A stretch of DNA of 64,000 nt from Vicia villosa (lineage: Eukaryota > Streptophyta > Magnoliopsida > Fabales > Fabaceae): NCBI RefSeq assembly GCF_029867415.1, contig NC_081184.1, forward strand, positions 107,679,692-107,743,691, given 5' to 3'. The notes beneath the pieces were generated by a model that did no database searches, was not told the origin of the DNA, and worked only from the letters and a program-made list of their open reading frames with translations. This document shows positions 11,346 through 23,679 of this stretch, piece by piece; the first letter of the stretch is position 1; each line of letters begins with the position of its first letter. The translations under genes and the position numbers were made by a program.

Positions 11346-13721
11346 AAGCTAATCCACAATTTTGTATTCACTTCTTTTGATAAGTTTCAAAATTTCATCA
11401 AAATCTGGATTGACATTGGTTCCACTGGATTGGCCAACATCAGTGTTTGTATTACTGACAGGAGTTTCCTCAGGATTCCCCACTGGTGTATTGATAGAAT
11501 TTTGTCCGGTTGTAGGAGTAACAGGCTGCTTTGAAGGTAGTGGAGTATACACACGTCCACTTCTTGTTACTCGACTCACATCAGCGATGTTTACGACAGA
11601 TGAGAGAGTTGGTAAAGGAACTTCTTGTCCATCCTTTATCATTGTTGCATTGTAGTTGTATGGAACTGCCTTGTCAGAGTCATAAGGAACAGGTCCAGGT
11701 AGACAAATGATCAAAGGAGCAATAGGAACCTTTGGCTTGTTGTAGGTAACTTCCATGCGCTCAGGCATGTTGAAATGAGGAACGATGACGTTAACTTTAG
11801 GCATTTCCGAGTTGATATCTGAGACTAAAAGCTCATGCGGATAACATCCTATCATGTTAACTTCATTTTCATCCCTATTTCGGTAGATCTGAAGAGTACC
11901 ATTATCCAACAGAACTTGGAGATCTCTTCTCACAATCGAACATCCGTGAGGATCTACACAACATATGCTACAGGAACCGTAGTGATGCTGGCGAAAACTC
12001 GACCCTCGACAGAGAGTGGCGTGCATTTGTACCAAATCGGCTCTTGAGTAATTGATATTATAGACTCGGTATGGACCAGGACATCCGTACACCATGTTTA
12101 CAACATGCCCTCCATGATTGGGCAGCGGATTTGCTTGCACATTTGGATTCAAATTTCTGAATGAGAGGAGATTAGATTTAACCAACCTCTGAACTTCGTA
12201 TTTCAAAGCTATGCAATGCTCAAGATCATGGCCAGGTGCTCCTTGATGATAAGGGCATGAGACCTCTGCTTTGTACCACCATGGGAGTTTCTCAGGTACT
12301 GGTGGTGGTGCTCTAGTTTGAACGAGACCTTTTTCAATCAAGGCAAGGTACAATTATGTGTAAGTCATTGGAATCGGATCAAACTGTGGAGCTCTTTGTA
12401 CACGATTCTGATTATTGTTAAACTGCTGAGCCGGTTGTCGAGGCTGTTGTTGCTGAAACTGCGGGGTAAATCCCGGATTTGGTGTTGTGTTAACGACTGG
12501 TGTGACAGCAGCAACCTGTCGTTGACGATTGACATTTCCTCTTGGCTTTCCTTGGGATACCATGTCAACACTTTTTTCTTTCTTCTTTGGGAAACCACTT
12601 CCGAACTTTTTGGTTCCGCTTGAAGATCCACCTTCTTTAGTCAGACGTCCGGTTCAGACTCCTTCTTCTAGACGCATCCCCATGTTTACCATTTTGGTGA
12701 AATCACTTGGAGCACTAGCAATCATGCGTTCATAATAAAACGGACTGAGAGTATTCAAAAAGATCTTTGTCATCTCTTTCTCTTTTAATGGTGGATTAAT
12801 CTGAGCAGCAGTTTCTCTCCATCGTTGGGCATACTCTTTGAAAGCTTCATGGTCTTTCTGAGCCATGGATCGGAGCTGATCTCTGTCTGGAGCCATATCC
12901 GAGTTATACTTGTATTGTCGGACAAAGGCCTCGCCTAGATCGTTGAATGTTCGAATATTAGTGCTATCCAAGCCTGTGTACCACTTCAGTGCGGCACCAG
13001 TTAAACTGTCTTGAAAGTAATGGATAAGCAACTGATGATTATCTGCATAAGTAGACATCTTCCTGGCATACATCACAAGATGGCTTTGTGGACAAGAACT
13101 ACCTTTGTATTTCTCAAAGTCTGGGACCTTGAATTTAGCAGGTATTTGTACACTGGGAACCAAACATAGCTCCTGGGCATTCTTTCCAAACAAGTTTTTT
13201 CCACGGATAGCTTTAACTTCCAGCTGAATCTTGTTAAACTGTTCTTGGAGATCTTCCACAAGATTACGCTGATTTGTGCTATCACCTTGATCATGATAAA
13301 TCTCATTGCCATCATAAGGAACAGTGTGAACCGTAGGGGTCGGAACTGTCATAGTGGGTTGAGAAAGTGCCATAGTGATTTGGGAAAAAGTTACCCCTGA
13401 ATGTGGAATAAACGCCGAACCCTGTGTAGCAGGCGCTTCGGTTGTAGTTGTTTGAACCCCAGAGAAATTATGGCGGAAACCTGCACCAAAGCTGAAAGGC
13501 GGGCCCCAACCTTCTGGCATGGAGAAAGATGGAATGCTGAATGCAACTGTAGAAACTGGAGTAGTGACTTCAGATGTTACCGTTGCTTGACTGTTAGGTG
13601 GCGGCGGCTGATTCTGTGCGGCCATTAAAGAGTCAACCAGAGTAGTGAGACTTTCCAACTTTTCCTGAAGGGTGGTCACTGTACCACGGAGCTCAATATT
13701 CTCTTGTTCAGAGTGTTCCAT
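11346..13721 (-). pseudogene. Ogre gag with three in-frame stop codons
   Basis: One continuous frame from ATG 13721 through protease, interrupted by TGA at 12656-12654, TAA at 12356-12354 and TAG at 11351-11349. The N-terminus (residues 1-40) is coiled-coil-like, followed by a Gln/Pro-rich part. The Retrotrans_gag core lies at about 195-350 (PDFEKYKG..., LKWYTGLD, FKEYAQRWRETAAQ). After the first two stops comes a knuckle-like C-x2-H-x5-H-x4-C (CPYHQGAPGHDLEHC, near 12257-12213). The TGA is consistent with decay of a methylated CpG (CGA to TGA). No frameshift was seen, only nonsense changes. Confidence 0.88.
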
Positions 13722-14047
13722 TACTCTTCTTCTGCTTGAACGAGTATTGTATCTGTGATCTGATTGCGAACGCGGTCGAGAAACTTTGAGACGCGACAGC
13801 TTGACGATCTAATGGAGAAAGATCCAAAAGATGAGACTCTATACAACAGACTCGATATGCAGAATGATGTATGCAAAAAGAAATTTATGATTTTTCCAAT
13901 TATTTTAGAGATTATTTCCTTGCAAACATTGGAACACAAACAAATCTTTTATTCATTCATTTTTTTATTGCAATAATGGGAAATGTTACAACATTGGAGC
14001 GTAGCTCCTTACAAAAGAAAATGATAAATAAAAAAGCTAAACAAATC
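13722..14047 (-). other. Spacer between Ogre ORF1 and gag
   Basis: 326 bp, AT-rich, with stops in all frames except short fortuitous ORFs on the plus strand. No repeat or recognisable signal was seen. Confidence 0.6.
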
Positions 14048-15583
14048 CTAAACATCTTCATCAGACGAAGAACCAAATGCGTTGTGCAGCTTGAGCTTCA
14101 TGATTTCTTTCCCATAGTAAGCTTTCAACTCGGCCTTTTCAGCTCTCAGCTTGTCAACCACATTCTTCCAATTGTCGGGTATCGGAGCGTTGCTTGTCGA
14201 GGCTTCAAGATTCCTCTTGCTTTCTTTGATGTATCTTCTGATTGCAGCATCTTTCTGACGGATCTTCTCATCTTTACTCATGAGCCAACCATCTTGATAA
14301 TAAAGTGTTTCTTCGTGATCTTTCACTCTTTTCTTCAACTTTCTATTTTCCTCATCAGTTTTACGAAACTTTTCTTCCCAAGCGTCCTTTTCTAACCTCA
14401 TCTTGGCTAAAATCTCCTGGTACTCTTCCACAGTGTTAATGGGAACATTGAGTAATTGAGACACCACAGGGAACATGGGTTCTTCATAATCATAAGGCAT
14501 TTGAAACTCCTTTGCTCTTTTCTTCACCCAGCAGGTATAGGCGTTCGTAGCAATGCAGTTTCTTTCCCCACCTTTTTCTTTTCTTCGGACGTCGTACCAA
14601 GCTCTTACCATTCTTGTCTTCAACCTTTGAGGATCTTCCCCTTCTCGGTAAAAGTAGCATTCCACTGCGAGACCAATTGGTTTAACTGAATTTGCATACC
14701 CGAGTTGTCGTCGGGCTAGGACCGGATTATAGTTAATTCCTCCTTGTGTGCCAATGAGAGGTACGTTGGCTAACTCTCCACAACTATCAATGGTTTCTGT
14801 ACCACAGCGAGCCAAGGTATACCAATGAATATCATTATTAGCAAGAGACATAAGTCTTCGAGGCCAACGTAAGCCTTCTCGGTTTTCCGTGAAAATAGGG
14901 GACTTAGGTAAGTGTGAAACAATCCATTTGTACAAAAGAGGTGCACAACATACAATGATTCCACCGCCTTGGCGATTCCTATGATCGATAGAGAAATACG
15001 TGTCACCAAGCAAAGTCGGAACGGGATTTCCAATCAGAAAGATCTTTATAGCGTTGATATCAACAAAGTCGTTGACGTTGGGAAACAGAACCAACCCATA
15101 GATGAGCAAGGCTAGTATAGCTTCAAAAGCTATCATGCTACCAGTGTCAATGAAATCAAAGGCTTTCTTTATTAGAAACTGCGAAGTCAAACCCGGAAGG
15201 TTTCCTTTGGTAGTCCAATTACTTTCTATTTCAGATTTCTTCAAGTGGATACTTGCTGCAATGACTGGTGACTTAGGAATGGCTTCCAAACCATTGAAAG
15301 GTATTTTGTCAGACACAGGAATACCCAAAAGATCGGCGTATTCTTCCAAGGTTGGTACCAACTGATAGTCTGGAAAGGTAAAACACCGGTAGACGGGATC
15401 ATAAAACTGAACCAGAGTTTTGAGAAGTCCTTCATCAACATGAGTGTTCAAGATAGGCAAAAGCTTTCCATGGCTTTTTCTAAAATCGGAAGGATCTTGT
15501 ACAAAAGATGCTAACTCTTTCAGTCTTTCCACATTAGGCATTTTGAAATCGTACTTTTTGGTATGCCTTTTTACCCACTCCAT
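14048..15583 (-). CDS. Ogre ORF1 protein (function unknown)
   Basis: Intact 511-codon ORF between the 5' leader and gag, the position of ORF1 in Ogre elements. The N-terminal two thirds is a globular domain with FTFPDYQLVPTLEEYADLLG near residues 70-90. The same kind of domain is common in legume proteomes (I believe as DUF7745) and resembles the plant-mobile-domain layout. The last 130 residues (about 385-500) are a charged heptad-rich coiled coil. No enzymatic motif is visible. ATG at 15583 is the first in frame. In contrast to gag-pol it carries no stop or shift. A role in particle assembly or RNA handling is only a guess. Confidence 0.8.
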   Translation of the reverse strand: MEWVKRHTKKYDFKMPNVERLKELASFVQDPSDFRKSHGKLLPILNTHVDEGLLKTLVQFYDPVYRCFTFPDYQLVPTLEEYADLLGIPVSDKIPFNGLEAIPKSPVIAASIHLKKSEIESNWTTKGNLPGLTSQFLIKKAFDFIDTGSMIAFEAILALLIYGLVLFPNVNDFVDINAIKIFLIGNPVPTLLGDTYFSIDHRNRQGGGIIVCCAPLLYKWIVSHLPKSPIFTENREGLRWPRRLMSLANNDIHWYTLARCGTETIDSCGELANVPLIGTQGGINYNPVLARRQLGYANSVKPIGLAVECYFYREGEDPQRLKTRMVRAWYDVRRKEKGGERNCIATNAYTCWVKKRAKEFQMPYDYEEPMFPVVSQLLNVPINTVEEYQEILAKMRLEKDAWEEKFRKTDEENRKLKKRVKDHEETLYYQDGWLMSKDEKIRQKDAAIRRYIKESKRNLEASTSNAPIPDNWKNVVDKLRAEKAELKAYYGKEIMKLKLHNAFGSSSDEDV

Positions 15584-16393
15584 AACTTAATCCTATAATG
15601 TTTGCAAAGAAAATTCTCTAAATTTTTTTTGGAAAAATCATGTTTTTATGGGAAAAGATGGATTTTTTTGAATGTATGAATGCATGGATGCGTGGATGCC
15701 ACATATTCAAACATGGTAAAGCAAACATGGTAGTTCAAACATGGTAACGCAAACATGGTACTACAAACATGGTAATTCAAACATAGTACACATAGGTTCA
15801 AAGGCCCAGCGTCACGAGCATGAGGTCAGAGAACCAAACATGGGATAGTACTAGGGTTTATCACCTGCAAAACATGTTCTACTGATACGTCAGAGTCTAC
15901 ATTTTTCTTTCGGATATTACCGGCTTGCACAACTGAACTTGTGAGCTAGAAATATTCTCAAGAAAAACTCGTCTGAGTGTGGTTCTCCGCATGACAACTA
16001 TCCAAGTCTTCACCTGGATCGTTTCTGCACCACGTCCTAATAAGGCCAGGATGGGTTGGGGTTCTACAGCCAACTCAGCTTCTACAGTTCAATGAAAGCA
16101 ATAATGTCTTCGCAACTGAACTTGCTAAACATATACTACAAACAAGGAACCTCCACTGAGCGGAAGGATTCTCATGCTGACTTTTTAAGGACTAACTCCT
16201 TGTATGCCATACATGACTATACCCTCCACCTAATTCTTATGTGTTCTTAATCCGGGTTAGGATTTGTCCATAATGTATCACTTGTAACAGAATCACACAA
16301 GTAACAGAACCAAGGAACCACACATGTAACAAGAATAAAATAAAAACATAACAAATAGAAATAACCCTTTCTTTGGAAACAATAAAAAGTTGG
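15584..16393 (-). other. Ogre 5' leader with short tandem repeats
   Basis: Non-coding sequence between the PBS and ORF1. At 15700-15790 there are six copies of a 16-18 bp unit containing CAAACATGGTA. The rest is unique. Small ORFs here have no family signature. Confidence 0.7.
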
Positions 16394-16411
16394 TCCCCAG
16401 TGAAGTCGCCA
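16394..16411 (-). other. Primer binding site of Ogre
   Basis: The minus strand reads TGGCGACTTCACTGGGGA, six bases after the LTR end. It starts with TGG, the complement of the tRNA 3' CCA. It matches the PBS of the second Ogre-like element (43805-43822) at 15 of 18 positions. Ogre elements are reported to prime with tRNA-Arg; I could not check the tRNA. Confidence 0.8.
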
Positions 16412-18809
16412 TTTTTCTGTCGCGGGGAAAAATCGTTGTCCTTTTTCGGGATGAGACACCTGATGCCTTCTTTGGGCTCGAGTGCTCAAAAAAATGATTT
16501 TTCTTTTGTACGGACCAAACTTTTTATTGTTTCCAAAGGAAGAAAAGGAAAAAAGTTGCAATAACCTAAAAACAAATGCAAAGCCTGAAACTAAAAGCAA
16601 TGCATAAGTGGGGGAGAGATTCCATTTAAGAGGGTTGGTTATACGAAGGGAAGGTATTAGCACCCAACGTATCTATAGTACTCTATAGGTTTCTTTGTTT
16701 TGTTTATTCCATTCTTTTGTGGTGGAGGTTCTTGTGAGATAGGTGGGACCTAAGGTGTTTGTTTGATTATGCTCGCAAAGATCATCGCGATCCTCTGCAT
16801 ACATATCCCTTAGAGGGAATAAGAGCATCTGTAGCTCGGGGTCTACGGGTGCTAAGGTTTGAGTGGTTTGAGGGAGAAGTTTTGCTCGCCAAGGATACGA
16901 CCTTGTGCCTACGTATTCTCAAAGGGATGTTGAGAAAGTCAGAGCAATCGTAGTTCCCACTTATGCTAGTGGAAGCAAAGGAAAAGAGACAAATGTCATC
17001 TAAATGTTCGATGTATCTAATCTATATCATCACATACATCTGTTTGTTTTTTGTTTGAAAATCTTTTCATTATAAGCCCGGGGTCATGCCACTTAGGGTG
17101 CTTAGAATGATAAAGATGTTTTTGTTGTTTAACCAGCCTTGTGGCAAAAGTTTCAATGAAGTCAGCCTTGTGACAAAAACTTTGATTAATCAGCCAGCCT
17201 TGTGGCAAAAGTTTCAATGAAGTCAGCCTTGTGACAAAAACTTTGATTAATCATCCAGTACGGTGGTAAAACAGTTTGATTGATTAGCCAGCCTTGTGGC
17301 AAAAAAGTTTGATTGATTGATTGATTGATTGTTTGATTGTTTGATTGTTTGTGATGATATAGATGGGATACTCCTATCATAGAGATGATAAATGTCTAAT
17401 CTCCTAGGGTATTTGATTTGGATATTGGGGATGCTTATAAGAAGCCCGTGGGTCCTTGTACGAAGCCCAAGAGGAGGCTATCCGAGGGTCCTTGCATTGT
17501 AAGCCCAAGAGGAGGCTATGGGAGGGACAATCCAGGGTCCTTGCATTGTAAGCCCAAGAGGAGGCTATGGGAGGGTCACTTGTTTGTACAAAGCCCAAGG
17601 GGAGGCATGGTATAGTTGGTTTGAGCTCTTAGAGCGATTTCACCGGGAAACCATACTCTATGTCCTAACCTAAACTAGGGAGATTCTTTGCACGAAGCCC
17701 AATAGGAGGCTATGGGGAACCTAGTGTTGTACTAAGTTGAACAAGCACATATATCACACATATGAACAAACATGAACAAGTATGAACAAACATGAACAAG
17801 TATGAACAAACATATATGACAAAATGTGTGTATATAATGGAGTTTATGAAGGAAATATACCTGTGAGCATGATCCATTTGTATACACGGGGCTCGGGACT
17901 CATACTCGGGGAGAGGTCCACTTGAGTTTATTCAAAGCTATGTAAACAGGTATTCACAAAAGGGCTTGGGACTTATACCTACATGGAGGCCCATGGTATA
18001 TTTTGGGAAGATTTAAAGAAAACCTTCATTTTTTTGATTAGTTATTCAAAGTTAAAAAAACAAACTGATCGAGGTATGTACAAAAAAGGTGTACAATGAA
18101 ATACCTAATTTCATGTACAGGAATGGGTATGTACAAAAGGGGCTTGGGACTTATACCTACATGGAGGCCCATGGTATATTTGAAAAGTTTTGTTTCTTTG
18201 GAGTTTTGTTGTTTTGAAAATGATTTGAAAATTGTTTTGAAAAGATTTTGTTTTGAAGGAGTTTTCTGTTCAAAGAAAAAATTGTATAAAAGGAAAAAAG
18301 GAGTGGGTCTTATACTCTCTAATATTCGAGAGGCCCCACTTCGTTTTGAAAATCAATTGATCCATTACAAAGATTTAATCAAAAGTTTTCTTTTGAAATC
18401 AAAAAGAAATGGTTTATCGTTTTTGAAAAGAATCGTGATCGCTTGTTTAAAACGATTTGAATTTTGAAAGAAGTTAATTTAATCAAGATAAGCAAAAAGA
18501 TTATACTTAATTAACACTTAGATGATTAGGGTTTGCTTCAAAAAATATTTACAAGTGATTAAGTTTGAAAATCAAATGAAAAATAATATTTAAAAGTATT
18601 AAAATACTTAAAAATAAGTCATTTTAAACCTATTTAAAAATGTATCAAATAAATATTTTTTGATGATTTTTTTTTTGATATTCTTAAAATATATGTGTTA
18701 AATAAGAAGTGTGTAAAAAATGAATGAAAAATGAATTAATTTGATGTGTTAAATAATTAAATGAAGTTGTGTAAAAAAATTGAAGGAAAATAGTGATAAA
18801 AAAAATGTT

Positions 18810-18894
18810 TTGGCCCCCATGAGTGTTGAACTCGCGCCCTCTCTCTCACAACTCAAAAACTTAACCAACCAGACCACGCGCGTGGTCTGTTAAT
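18810..18894 (-). other. tRNA-like segment, second LTR copy
   Basis: Copy of the box A/box B-like segment described in the 3' LTR. The palindrome CAGACCACGCGCGTGGTCTG lies at 18870-18889. It sits downstream of the LTR TATA box, so it would be inside the R-U5 transcript. Confidence 0.45.
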
Positions 18895-19827
18895 CTCTTG
18901 CAATGAATTGAATATATTTTGAATCAAGTTCCTAAGTTCAGTTTCAAAATTTGGCGCCAAGAACACAACCCCCAAATTGAATTTGAAAATTCTGAAAACT
19001 GGATTGTTTTGATCAAGTGAATAGCCTAACTTGCTCGATTTTCCACAAGGAACATGATGGTACCAATTAATTTCATTTATTTTCACTCTAAGATCATTAA
19101 TTTTCTGATGAACATGAAGAACCCTAATTCTATGATTCAATCTGAAATCGTGTATGTGCAAGATAAATAGCAATTGATTGAGGGTTAATGATCCTCATGT
19201 GTGCAGAAATGAGATGGTATGTTCATATTTCATTCATGATGCATGATTCATAGAGTTTGAAGTTCAAGTAGCTTACCTTCAAAAACGGCAAAAGTGAGAA
19301 TCGAATTCTGCAAATGAGGAGTTCCAGTTGTTGTTTCTTGATCTGAACACCTTCAGTGGACCTTATGGAACATGTTTGGATGCCTGGAACAATTTGAAAA
19401 CCTCTTGATCAATCCATGGTACTCGATCTGCAGTATGGCTCAAGTGAGGATCAAGCTTAGTGATTTTGGTGTTTCAGATCATGTATGATGGTTGGAACAG
19501 TTCATATGAAGTATATGGATGATGTTTAGAAGGTTAGTTTGGACAGAATTTGCTTGGTATGGATTTTGGCATGATAAGGCTAGTGTTATGCATATTTGGA
19601 GGTGAGATGATGATTCTGAGTTTTGGGATGATTTGAGGTGTGTGAATGGTTCAAACACATCATGTATGATGTTTATGAGATGTTAGAATCATTACTTTGG
19701 CCAGAACTTCAAGGGTTTGGGGGTTGGGATTTCTTCCTCACTTTGAAACTTAAAACTTGCAATTCAAGAAAGAAAGAGAAAACCTATCTTTTGTGAGGTT
19801 TTGGTGTGATTTGCAATGAAGTAATGA

Positions 19828-19841
19828 CCTCTATTTATAGG
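19828..19841 (-). promoter_or_regulatory. TATA box of Ogre 5' LTR
   Basis: The minus strand reads CCTATAAATAGAGG, a near-perfect plant TATA box in the U3 part of the 5' LTR. The same sequence is at 2259-2272 in the 3' LTR. Transcription would run toward lower coordinates, through ORF1 and gag-pol. Confidence 0.7.
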
Positions 19842-21422
19842 CCAAACTTTCTGAACTCAGAGCTTTGCAACTTGCTTCAAAGTTTGATGATTTGGCTTAA
19901 GGGATAGAAAGGAATCTTTCACATTTAATGCATATGGTTAAAAGTAACTAAACCATGGTTATTTCTCTAAGCTTCTTATCTCTTTCCATTCTGATCTCAA
20001 ACCAGAAATATCTTTCAATTATTGCCTCTATGTGTCATTACTTGGTCCATTTGGCAACTTGGTTCATAACTTAGTGAAAATGGTTTGAAATTTCAAGTGA
20101 GAATGATCACTAAATGCATAATTCAAAACCATAGCTATGCTCCATATTTTTTCATGCTCTTGGACATTTTGGAAAGCTCATGTTACACACTTCAAAACCC
20201 TAGTTGAAAGTTTCTTCAAGATCTTTAAGGAAGTGGGTGAAAAAGATCCATGAACTTTGAAGAAAATGAGGTTTTAAGTGAAGTTTTCAAAAAGTACCAA
20301 CTTTGAAGCTCCATTTCTCTTAAATGGTTGATCTTTTGAAAAAAAATTATATGTGTCAAAGTTGTTCATTGGATCAAAATCTACAACTTTCATGTTGGAA
20401 GTTTTTTTCAGTTTGTAGGTGAAATTTTGAGAAATTCCCTCCCAAAGTTTGGAAAAAACCATGCAAAACACTTAGAAAATTTTCTAAGTATGGAAAGTCA
20501 AACTTTTGACTTTTTGATTCTTGATTGATTTTCTTGATTTATCTTGATAAAATGACTTCATATATCATATATTGATGATTCAAAACTTCAAAAGTCATGG
20601 TTGACCAAAATTCCCAAAAGTCAAAGGTGTTCTTGTACAGTTGACTTTTTCAGACGAATCGCGTTTCTGGAGATTTCCAATGAAACAGGCTATCCTCACC
20701 AAATGAATGGTATGAATGGATCACATTGAAGCATTAGAGGTTATTGAGCCATGGTTGAGTTGTGGCACCATGTCCTGATTAAAAAGTCAGTTATTCAGTG
20801 AATTAGGTCAAAAACCCTAATTGTCGACCAGATGAAATTGATGACTGTAGGTCTTGAATTGAGATGTAATTTCCATTGGATTTTGTCATAGGGATTATTT
20901 GAGGATGATTGAAACTTTTGATTGACTTCCTGGGGATTTTTAGGGTTTCCCAAATGTGATCCCTGATTTTGGTCCCTGATAGTTCAAAACCCTAATCTGA
21001 TGATTTGAAATTTCACTGTTGATCAATCCTTGTGTAGGAGATGTCTTGAGCCAATGGATTAGATCAAAATGATGCACTTGGGGTCTTGAGGTCATGTCCC
21101 AAGTCATTAGGTCAAATCCTGAGCAAAAGTCAGGGGTGTGCTATCTTCAGTAAAAAACCTAATCGGGTTGATTCAGGGCCTTTGAGTTTGTTGAAATGAA
21201 TTTCTGAGGACCAAATGTTGATTGTTGATGAAGATGATTCATTTGAAATGAAGGGGGAACAAAACCCTAATTGATTGTTGCTTGTACTGATGAGTGATTT
21301 CTTGATTTAACCCTGCTGAGTCACAAGCAGCAAACACAAGCTATGCAATTTGTTAGAGATGCAAATGACGCATATGCAAATGATATGAGGTGGTATCTTA
21401 GGTCAAAAATTGGGGTATGACA

Positions 21423-22270
21423 CACTCAAATCATTATTGATCGCTATCGAAAGATACAAGTTTAAGATCATATCCACCATTATTGTTGAGAGGTTGACTC
21501 AAATCATGCCATCAGTCATTTCCAAGGAGCGATTAGAGTACAATTAGTCCCAATGATAATTCAAAGCATGATTATTCATTATATTATTATTTATTCATTA
21601 TTTACTAGCATTCTTTAGATTTGGAAAAATGGTTAAAGAATTTTATATGAAGTGAAGACTTAAAAAAAGAAAATGACAACCGGAGCATGGCACAAGGTTT
21701 GCATACCAAAAGATGAAGGAGGTATAAGCCTAAGATCTTTTTCACAACTCAATGAAACTGTAAATTTGAAATTATATTGGGATTTGATTCAATCCGACAC
21801 TCAGTGGACTAAGTTCTTAAAAAGTAGGATCATGAAGAAAAATAAAATTATTACTTATTATATTTACTATTCTATTTCGATTGTAACGAAAGGCAAAGTT
21901 CAAATCAGTCTTGTTAATAGTAGTTGGCTCGTAGGTGATGGAGAAGATATAAATTTTAGGTTGGATACTTCGATCCTCCTCCATTACTGACTTTTAAATT
22001 CTAAAAGTTCGCAAAGTTAGAATTTATCATCCTAAGGCACTAGTGATCAAGGAAGTGGTTTTGATGCCTTCATTTTTTAACTGGATAAAATGTAATATTG
22101 ATGACACTACAATTGGTAACACTGATATGTAGCATGTTCGGGTTTTTTCATAAATAATCAGGTTGCAGATTTTGGTTGTTTTGCAGTTAATTTAGGTAAT
22201 ATCAGTGTTTTTATATGCTGAGGTTTGTGGATCCATTTATGCCATTGAGATAGTTGATAGTTAAATCACA
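21423..22270 (+). pseudogene. LINE (L1-type) remnant: RT C-terminus and RNase H
   Basis: The frame from 21673 reads like the zinc-finger/linker region after plant L1 reverse transcriptases: W-x2-VC-x-PK-x2-GG-x-SLRS, then N...KLYWDLIQ, then W..FLKSRIM. Around 22060-22250, across stops and shifts, WIKCNIDD and YAEVCGSIYAIEI match a plant LINE RNase H domain. No 5' part, 3' tail or target duplication is visible. The Ogre element inserted just before it, at 21422/21423. Confidence 0.7.
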
Positions 22271-23660
22271 TCAATTATAGTTAAAGTGCGACTCCAAACT
22301 AGTTGGGGAATACTCATTCCACAATATGGGATATTTCCACACTTCGGTGAAAAGTCAAATGGTCACGTATAATGACTTCAAAATAGTAAAGTTACCATGA
22401 CTTTACCCTATTCTCCCTCTTATTTTACTTTTTATTTATTTATTTATTTATCATTTGTTAATTAGTTTTTCTTGCCATAAACAATTAAATATGTGTTAAA
22501 GCTATTGTGACTTTCCCGCCAGAAAGTCACTGAATCTATTTCCAAAGTCAAACTGTCCATAGAATTCGGAAATGCGACGCACCCTTTCCACTCGCACGTC
22601 AGCTCAAATTACTAAGACACCCTTATTTTGTTATGCATCTCTGTATCAATATTAAGGTGAGTTTGGAGATGCATCTCTGTAACAACCCTTAATTCAATAT
22701 CCAGTGAGTTTTCCAAAGACACGTCTCCCAAATATGCTTTGTTAGGTAAAACTAGAAACAATGGCAAAATGTTGGAAAAAGAAGATAAATTAACATAAAA
22801 ATACTTAACATTACGTTAGTAATCGTTAACACAAATTTAACATTACATTTCATTACAAATGGGTGGTTCAGGACGTTGCAACTCCTTAGAATATCTTCGG
22901 TCGATCTTGCAACCGTCACATCCACTTCAATGGGATCCTTTATTGAGTAACAATAAAATTTACTCCAAACAACCTTTAAATCCTCATTTGTCTTCATTTC
23001 AAGTTTGGTGTATCACATCTTCCCTTTGTCGTCAATCGAGGATGAATGTTACTCGAGCTTGACATCTCTTCGATTTTTTGGATATTGTAAGAGAGTATTC
23101 AGTTTGGATTTTAGATCGATGGGAGGTATGTCCTTAAAGACCCTAAATTGAAGTGGGGGAATTTGCGCCATTGGAATACACAAATGCAAGATGGGAATAT
23201 GTATTCATTCTGGTTTTTATAAAGAACATGGAATGAGAAACTCCTATTTATACAAATTTTAAATTAATTTGGACCTTAGAAACCATATCCTTTCATCAGG
23301 ACATTTTTTAGATATGCATATTCGTACACGCCCTTTAGATAATATAACAATGATGTGATATTAGACAACAAGTGAAAAAACATTGGCACAATTTAATAAC
23401 AGAATTTCAGGAACAACATAACATTGAATAACATTTTACATTACAACATTTCAAATTGCTATAGATCTTCTGGAAACATTACTCCTAATTACATTAAACA
23501 ACATTTCAAATTACACATCCTACTTCATTATACATCCTGAAAAACATTTGACAGAGTCACTCCACATCCTACTTCAAAACACATTCTAAAACTAATCATA
23601 CTACCAACACAATAATAATGGCAATCGAAAACTTCAAATATTTGATCTTCATATTTAAAT
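22271..23660. other. Noncoding sequence with ATGCAT-type motifs
   Basis: No gene recognised. It carries motifs of the kind GAGATGCATCTCTG at 22660-22680 and again near 22620, 22710 and 23308. These resemble the palindromes at 62420-62940, so the two areas may belong to related transposons. The minus ORF 22997-22752 has no family signature. Confidence 0.4.
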
Positions 23661-23679
23661 TATTGATCTTCATCTTCTT

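Larger units (their letters stand above)
1..21422 (-). mobile_element. Ogre-type Ty3/gypsy LTR retrotransposon (3' LTR cut by window start)
   Basis: The element reads on the minus strand. Order from its 5' end: LTR 16418-21422, PBS, leader, ORF1, gag, protease, intron, RT-RNase H-aRNase H-integrase, a 2 kb repeat-bearing 3' UTR, PPT, LTR 1-3853 (incomplete). The two LTRs align at a constant offset of about 17569. If the left LTR is as long as the right one, about 1.15 kb lies outside the window and the full element is about 22.6 kb, normal for Ogre. ORF1 before gag, a pro/RT intron, a second RNase H and very long LTRs are the known marks of this lineage. The right flank begins CACTC, the expected 5-bp target duplication; the left copy lies outside the window. 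Coding parts are disabled by three in-frame stops and an integrase active-site change. Confidence 0.95.
16418..21422 (-). repeat. Ogre 5' LTR (complete, 5005 bp)
   Basis: Plus-strand ends are TGTCGCGGGG (16418) and TATGACA (21422), so the minus strand starts TGTCATACCCC and ends GCGACA, the TG...CA rule. The region 16680-17620 holds degenerate tandem units: a CAGCCTTGTGGCAAAA type at 17120-17310, and a 'TCCTTGTA..AAGCCCAAGAGGAGGCTATGGGAGG' type at 17440-17610. TATA is at 19828-19841 (minus), leaving a long R-U5 of roughly 3.4 kb. Flanking base 21423 starts the unrelated insertion site. Confidence 0.95.
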
